Below, piece by piece: positions 61,179 to 64,000 of a stretch of DNA of 64,000 nt (the stretch's first letter is position 1; every line of letters starts with the position of its first letter). The notes below the pieces were generated by a model. The model was not told the DNA's origin, made no database searches, and saw only the letters and a program-made list of their open reading frames with translations. Source of the stretch: Domibacillus indicus (lineage in GTDB: Bacteria > Bacillota > Bacilli > Bacillales > Domibacillaceae); contig NZ_LAJB01000011.1 of NCBI RefSeq assembly GCF_000970685.1, forward strand, positions 62,001 through 126,000. The letters run 5' to 3'. A program made the translations under genes and the position numbers.

Positions 61179-61687
61179 TATTTATTTGTATTATAAAACT
61201 CTGCCGGTATGGAAGCGAAATGCCGCCGGTGATAAAGCATCGGATCTTTATCGGCGTTAATCTGGATATCGTCTACTTCCCCAATCAAAATTGTATGGTC
61301 CCCTGCTTCAACTGTTTTGAATGTGTTACACTGCAGCACAGCAAACGCGCCTTCGATAATCGGCAGATTGTATTCTGGTGAAAAAGACCATTTACAGGTG
61401 CTGAAGCGGTCCACGCCTTTTGTGGCAAACGTCATACAAAGATCCTGCTGGTCCCCGGCCAGAATATGGACCGCGAATTTTCCGCTTTTTACAAACTCTT
61501 GAATGGTTGACACTTTATGATCAATCGACCATAGAATTAAAAGCGGGTCCAGTGAGACGGACGCAAATGAATTAACGGTTAGTCCTACTGGCTCGCCGTT
61601 AGCAGCTGCTGTTGTTACAACAGTAACACCTGTCGGGTAATTGCCCATTGCTTCTTTAAATAACTGCTGTTTTTGCTCGCCTGCCAT
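61178..61687 (-). CDS. Flavin reductase family protein (FMN-binding split barrel)
   Basis: This 169-residue protein of the HpaC/ActVB/DIM6-NTAB group reduces free flavin with NAD(P)H for a partner monooxygenase. Family motifs are MGNYPTGVTVVTTAA near the N-terminus, GLTVNSFASVSLDPLLILWS near 33, and GDHTILIGEVDDIQI near 130. The ATG at 61687 has AGGGGGA upstream. No monooxygenase gene is adjacent, so the partner is unknown. Confidence 0.82.
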   Translation of the reverse strand: MAGEQKQQLFKEAMGNYPTGVTVVTTAAANGEPVGLTVNSFASVSLDPLLILWSIDHKVSTIQEFVKSGKFAVHILAGDQQDLCMTFATKGVDRFSTCKWSFSPEYNLPIIEGAFAVLQCNTFKTVEAGDHTILIGEVDDIQINADKDPMLYHRRHFASIPAEFYNTNK

Positions 61688-61768
61688 TTTTTCTCCCCCT
61701 TTAGTAACTGATCTTCTTTTATCGTATCGCGCCTCTGGATTTTTTACCACTTTTGAACAAAAAAACTG

Positions 61769-61870
61769 TTTCTTATTAAGAAAACAGCTTTTTGGGGCGG
61801 AATATGCTGTTTAGAGGCAAAATTCATGACGCCTCGGGCGGTAAAATATTTTTTCCGCCCCGGCCAGAGA
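61769..61870. other. Structured intergenic region
   Basis: After an imperfect hairpin (CTGTTT...AAACAG near 61769-61795), two nested inverted repeats follow: GAGGC with GCCTC near 61815-61840, and GGGGCGG near 61795 with CCGCCCC near 61855. No gene is visible in the 320 bases between the flavin reductase and thiolase genes. Confidence 0.3.
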
Positions 61871-62035
61871 AGAAACCGGCCCAAACACTTCATCTCCCAC
61901 TTATCTTTTCAGCCTGGCTGTGCATCCAGCACACCCCTTCCTTTTTGTTAGTTATTCAAATTCGAGTTAAATATGATAAGATTCTTCATCGGCGTCAGGG
62001 CTTTAATTTAAATCAAATTGAAATGCTTTGAATAG

Positions 62036-62062
62036 AAAAGCTGTCTCAGCCATTGAGACAGC
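62036..62062 (-). terminator. Terminator of the scoA-scoB-thiolase operon
   Basis: GCTGTCTCA (62040-62048) pairs with TGAGACAGC (62054-62062) and is followed on the minus strand by TTTTCTATT. Confidence 0.8.
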
Positions 62063-62071
62063 CCGCTTTAA

Positions 62072-63253
62072 TTATTTTACTTCAATCATAATTGCATCTC
62101 CCTGGCCGCTTCCGGAACAGATTGCCGCGATACCAATCCCTCCACCACGGCGCCGAAGTTCATAGGCGAGTGTCAGAATGATGCGTGCGCCGCTTGCACC
62201 AATCGGGTGCCCAAACGCGACCGCGCCGCCGTTAACGTTTACTTTTTCAGGGTCAAGACCGGCAATTTTGCTGCTGGCGAGAGCTACTGCCGCAAAAGCC
62301 TCATTTATTTCAAACAACTCAATTTCCTCTGCAGTTTTTCCTGTTTTCTTTAAAATTTCATTAATGACAAGTCCGGGAGTCTGCGGAAATCTTTCCGCTT
62401 CAACGGCTACTTCAGCATGGGCAAGTATTGTTGCTAAAAACGGTTTTCCTTCCTTTTGGGCCCGTTCATCACTCATTAAGACGAGAGCAGCTGCCCCGTC
62501 ATTCACACCGGGCGCATTTCCTGCAGTGATCGTCCCGTCTTTGCCAAAGGCAGGGCGCAGCTTTGCGAGAGCTTCCTGTGTAGTATCTCTCCGCGGCGCT
62601 TCATCTTGATCAACGATAATCGGATCTCCTTTGCGCTGCGGCACCTGAACCGGCACAATCTCTTCTGCCATCGTTCCGTTTTCAATAGCCATGATGGCAC
62701 GCTGATGGCTCCTGGCCGCCCAATTGTCCTGGTCTTCACGTGTCAGTTCCAGTTCTTCCGCCGTCGCATTTCCGTACGTGCCCATATGCACACCTGTAAA
62801 GCTGCATGACAGCCCATCATGTATCATTAAATCTATCATTGGCACATCCCCCATACGGGCACCCCATCTTGCTTTAGCTGTTCCGTACGGTACATTGGAC
62901 ATTGATTCCATGCCGCCGGCCAGAATAACTTCTTCATCGCCGCTCCGGATAATCTGGTCAGCTATCGTTACACTTCGAAGGCCTGATGCACACACTTTAT
63001 TGATTGTTTCCGTTTTAATTCCCCAGGAAATACCCGCTTCACGGGCTGCTTGCCGTGAAGGAATCTGTCCCTGGCCAGCCTGAAGAACATTGCCAAAAAT
63101 GATTTCACCCAGCTGTTCCGGCTTTACGCCCGCCCGCTTCATTGCTTCTTTCATGGCAATGCCGCCCAGCTGTGCGGCTGTTAATGGGGCAAGTGCTCCT
63201 CCGAACTTGCCCACCGGTGTGCGTGCTCCTTCAAGAATGACTGTTTTTGCCAC
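62072..63253 (-). CDS. Acetyl-CoA C-acetyltransferase (thiolase)
   Basis: This 393-residue thiolase interconverts two acetyl-CoA and acetoacetyl-CoA. The nucleophile Cys is in NKVCASGLRSVT (near 88). The second catalytic pair lies in the GHPIGASGARIILTL segment (His near 350) and CSGSGQGDA (Cys near 380). The start is a GTG at 63253 adjoining the scoB stop, with GGAGGTGA inside the end of scoB. With the CoA-transferase genes upstream it breaks down acetoacetate to acetyl-CoA, or runs in reverse. Confidence 0.92.
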   Translation of the reverse strand: MAKTVILEGARTPVGKFGGALAPLTAAQLGGIAMKEAMKRAGVKPEQLGEIIFGNVLQAGQGQIPSRQAAREAGISWGIKTETINKVCASGLRSVTIADQIIRSGDEEVILAGGMESMSNVPYGTAKARWGARMGDVPMIDLMIHDGLSCSFTGVHMGTYGNATAEELELTREDQDNWAARSHQRAIMAIENGTMAEEIVPVQVPQRKGDPIIVDQDEAPRRDTTQEALAKLRPAFGKDGTITAGNAPGVNDGAAALVLMSDERAQKEGKPFLATILAHAEVAVEAERFPQTPGLVINEILKKTGKTAEEIELFEINEAFAAVALASSKIAGLDPEKVNVNGGAVAFGHPIGASGARIILTLAYELRRRGGGIGIAAICSGSGQGDAIMIEVK

Positions 63254-63907
63254 TTATTTCACCTCCGCGAATTCTGGTGCCACTGTAAAGGAAGCCGCTG
63301 TTTTCTCTTTTACTTCTTCAATCGTAATTCCTTCCATCGTTTCAATAAGCATCATGCCTTTATCGGTGAAATCAAAAACAGCAAGGTCGGTAATCAGGCG
63401 GTGCACAACTCCCTGCCCCGTTAACGGCAGCGAGCATTCTTTTTTTATTTTCGATTCGCCGTGTTTGTTTACATGCTCCATAATAACGACGACCCGTTTG
63501 GCGCCATTTACTAAATCCATTGCGCCGCCCATGCCTTTCACCATTTTCCCCGGTATCATCCAGTTGGCAAGATCCGCTGTTTCGGACACTTCCATGCCCC
63601 CCAAAATAGCGAGGTCAATATGCCCTCCCCGGATCATTGCAAATGATTCTGCACTGTCAAAAAACGAAGAACCCGGCATCGTAGTAATCGTTTCTTTGCC
63701 AGCGTTAATCAAGTCTGGGTCCTCTTTGCCTTCAACTGGATACGGACCAATGCCGAGCAGCCCATTTTCCGATTGAAGCAGCACATTAAAGTCAGCTGGA
63801 ATTTCATTTGCAACCAGGGTCGGCATCCCAATACCAAGGTTGACATTCATGCCGTCCTGAATTTCTTTTACCGCCCGCTTCACAATTGCTATCCGCTTAT
63901 CCTTCAT
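63254..63907 (-). CDS. scoB: 3-oxoacid CoA-transferase subunit B
   Basis: This 217-residue beta subunit transfers CoA from succinyl-CoA to acetoacetate. The catalytic Glu is in [14 protein letters not shown] (near residue 47), and the glycine-rich [21 protein letters not shown] is near 125. The gene sits between scoA and the thiolase gene with minimal spacing, forming a ketone-body operon. AAGGAG precedes the ATG. Confidence 0.92.
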   Translation of the reverse strand: MKDKRIAIVKRAVKEIQDGMNVNLGIGMPTLVANEIPADFNVLLQSENGLLGIGPYPVEGKEDPDLINAGKETITTMPGSSFFDSAESFAMIRGGHIDLAILGGMEVSETADLANWMIPGKMVKGMGGAMDLVNGAKRVVVIMEHVNKHGESKIKKECSLPLTGQGVVHRLITDLAVFDFTDKGMMLIETMEGITIEEVKEKTAASFTVAPEFAEVK

Positions 63908-63924
63908 TAATAATCCGCTCCTTT

Positions 63925-64000
63925 TTAGCGAGCCGTGACAACCGTCCGGCGTTCGATTCGTTTTTGATAATCAGTCCCTAAAAGCAGCCTTTGAACATAA
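63925..64000 (-). CDS. scoA: 3-oxoacid CoA-transferase subunit A (5' part outside window)
   Basis: Only the last 24 codons are visible, ending [20 protein letters not shown] followed by VTAR and a stop. The KRIE-RT ending is typical of CoA-transferase alpha subunits. It lies 17 bases upstream of scoB, which fits the usual scoA-scoB order. Confidence 0.75.
   Translation of the reverse strand, partial: YVQRLLLGTDYQKRIERRTVVTAR

Overview
The window looks like chromosomal DNA from a Gram-positive spore-former of the Bacillaceae. The evidence is the strong AGGAGG-type ribosome binding sites, GTG and TTG starts, hairpin plus T-run terminators, and many genes whose closest familiar relatives are Bacillus genes (malK/malR/maeN, bmrA, yugO, bpsA/bpsB, yhfK, ywaF, sacP/sacA, scoAB). 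Species cannot be fixed from the sequence alone. I saw no rRNA, tRNA, CRISPR array, prophage or transposase gene.

Layout. 1-6.1 kb: dicarboxylate uptake, with a BASS-type transporter, a MalK-like kinase, a MalR-like regulator and a MaeN-like 2HCT symporter (cut by the left edge), then a divergent BCCT osmolyte transporter with a sigma-B-like promoter. 6.1-13.5 kb: an acetyltransferase, a BmrA-like exporter, a K+ channel, a KinA-like sporulation kinase and an orphan ComP-like kinase. 13.7-16.6 kb: an NAD salvage operon (Nudix/NrtR-like regulator, pncA, pncB) with a twin-palindrome operator. 16.7-22.1 kb: a 32-residue membrane peptide divergent from a LacI regulator, an aldo/keto reductase, a crcB pair, small transport genes, and a 0.5-kb non-coding insert flanked by duplicated terminators. 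22.4-25.5 kb: amtB under two GlnR/TnrA-type boxes, followed by a GlnD-like nucleotidyltransferase (DUF294) and an exonuclease in place of the usual glnB. 25.6-34.9 kb: a DUF2207 membrane protein, the bpsA-bpsB type III polyketide pair, transporters, an IMPase and a truncated HAD phosphatase. 35.0-40.2 kb: a molybdenum cofactor cluster (moaA, moaD, moaE, moeA, moaC, moaB, moeB). 40.3-45.4 kb: a chemoreceptor with a GlnR/TnrA-like site and an SsuABC/TauABC-type importer. 45.8-54 kb: a DUF2087/GIY-YIG pair and sucrose utilisation (a lone sucrose-6-phosphate hydrolase, a LacI-type regulator, then sacP, a second hydrolase and fructokinase under perfect operators). 54-64 kb: an NlpC/P60-SLH wall hydrolase and a catalytically dead NlpC/P60 paralogue, an Xre/DUF2178 pair with tandem operators, murB with a probable AUC start, an RpiR regulator facing a GH1 phospho-beta-glucosidase, a flavin reductase, and the scoA-scoB-thiolase operon cut by the right edge.

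How it fits together. The region is mainly nutrient acquisition and its control: C4-dicarboxylates, sucrose, beta-glucosides, ketone bodies and nitrogen. GlnR/TnrA-type boxes occur at amtB and at the chemoreceptor, which lies next to Moco genes and a nitrate/sulfonate-type importer. This suggests, but does not prove, a shared nitrogen theme. CcpA-type cre matches lie in maeN and upstream of sacP. The least ordinary items are the GlnR-controlled amtB-DUF294-exonuclease cassette, a mosaic intergenic repeat family at three loci, the terminator-flanked insert, the dead NlpC/P60 paralogue, the AUC start of murB, and several very regular operator arrays.
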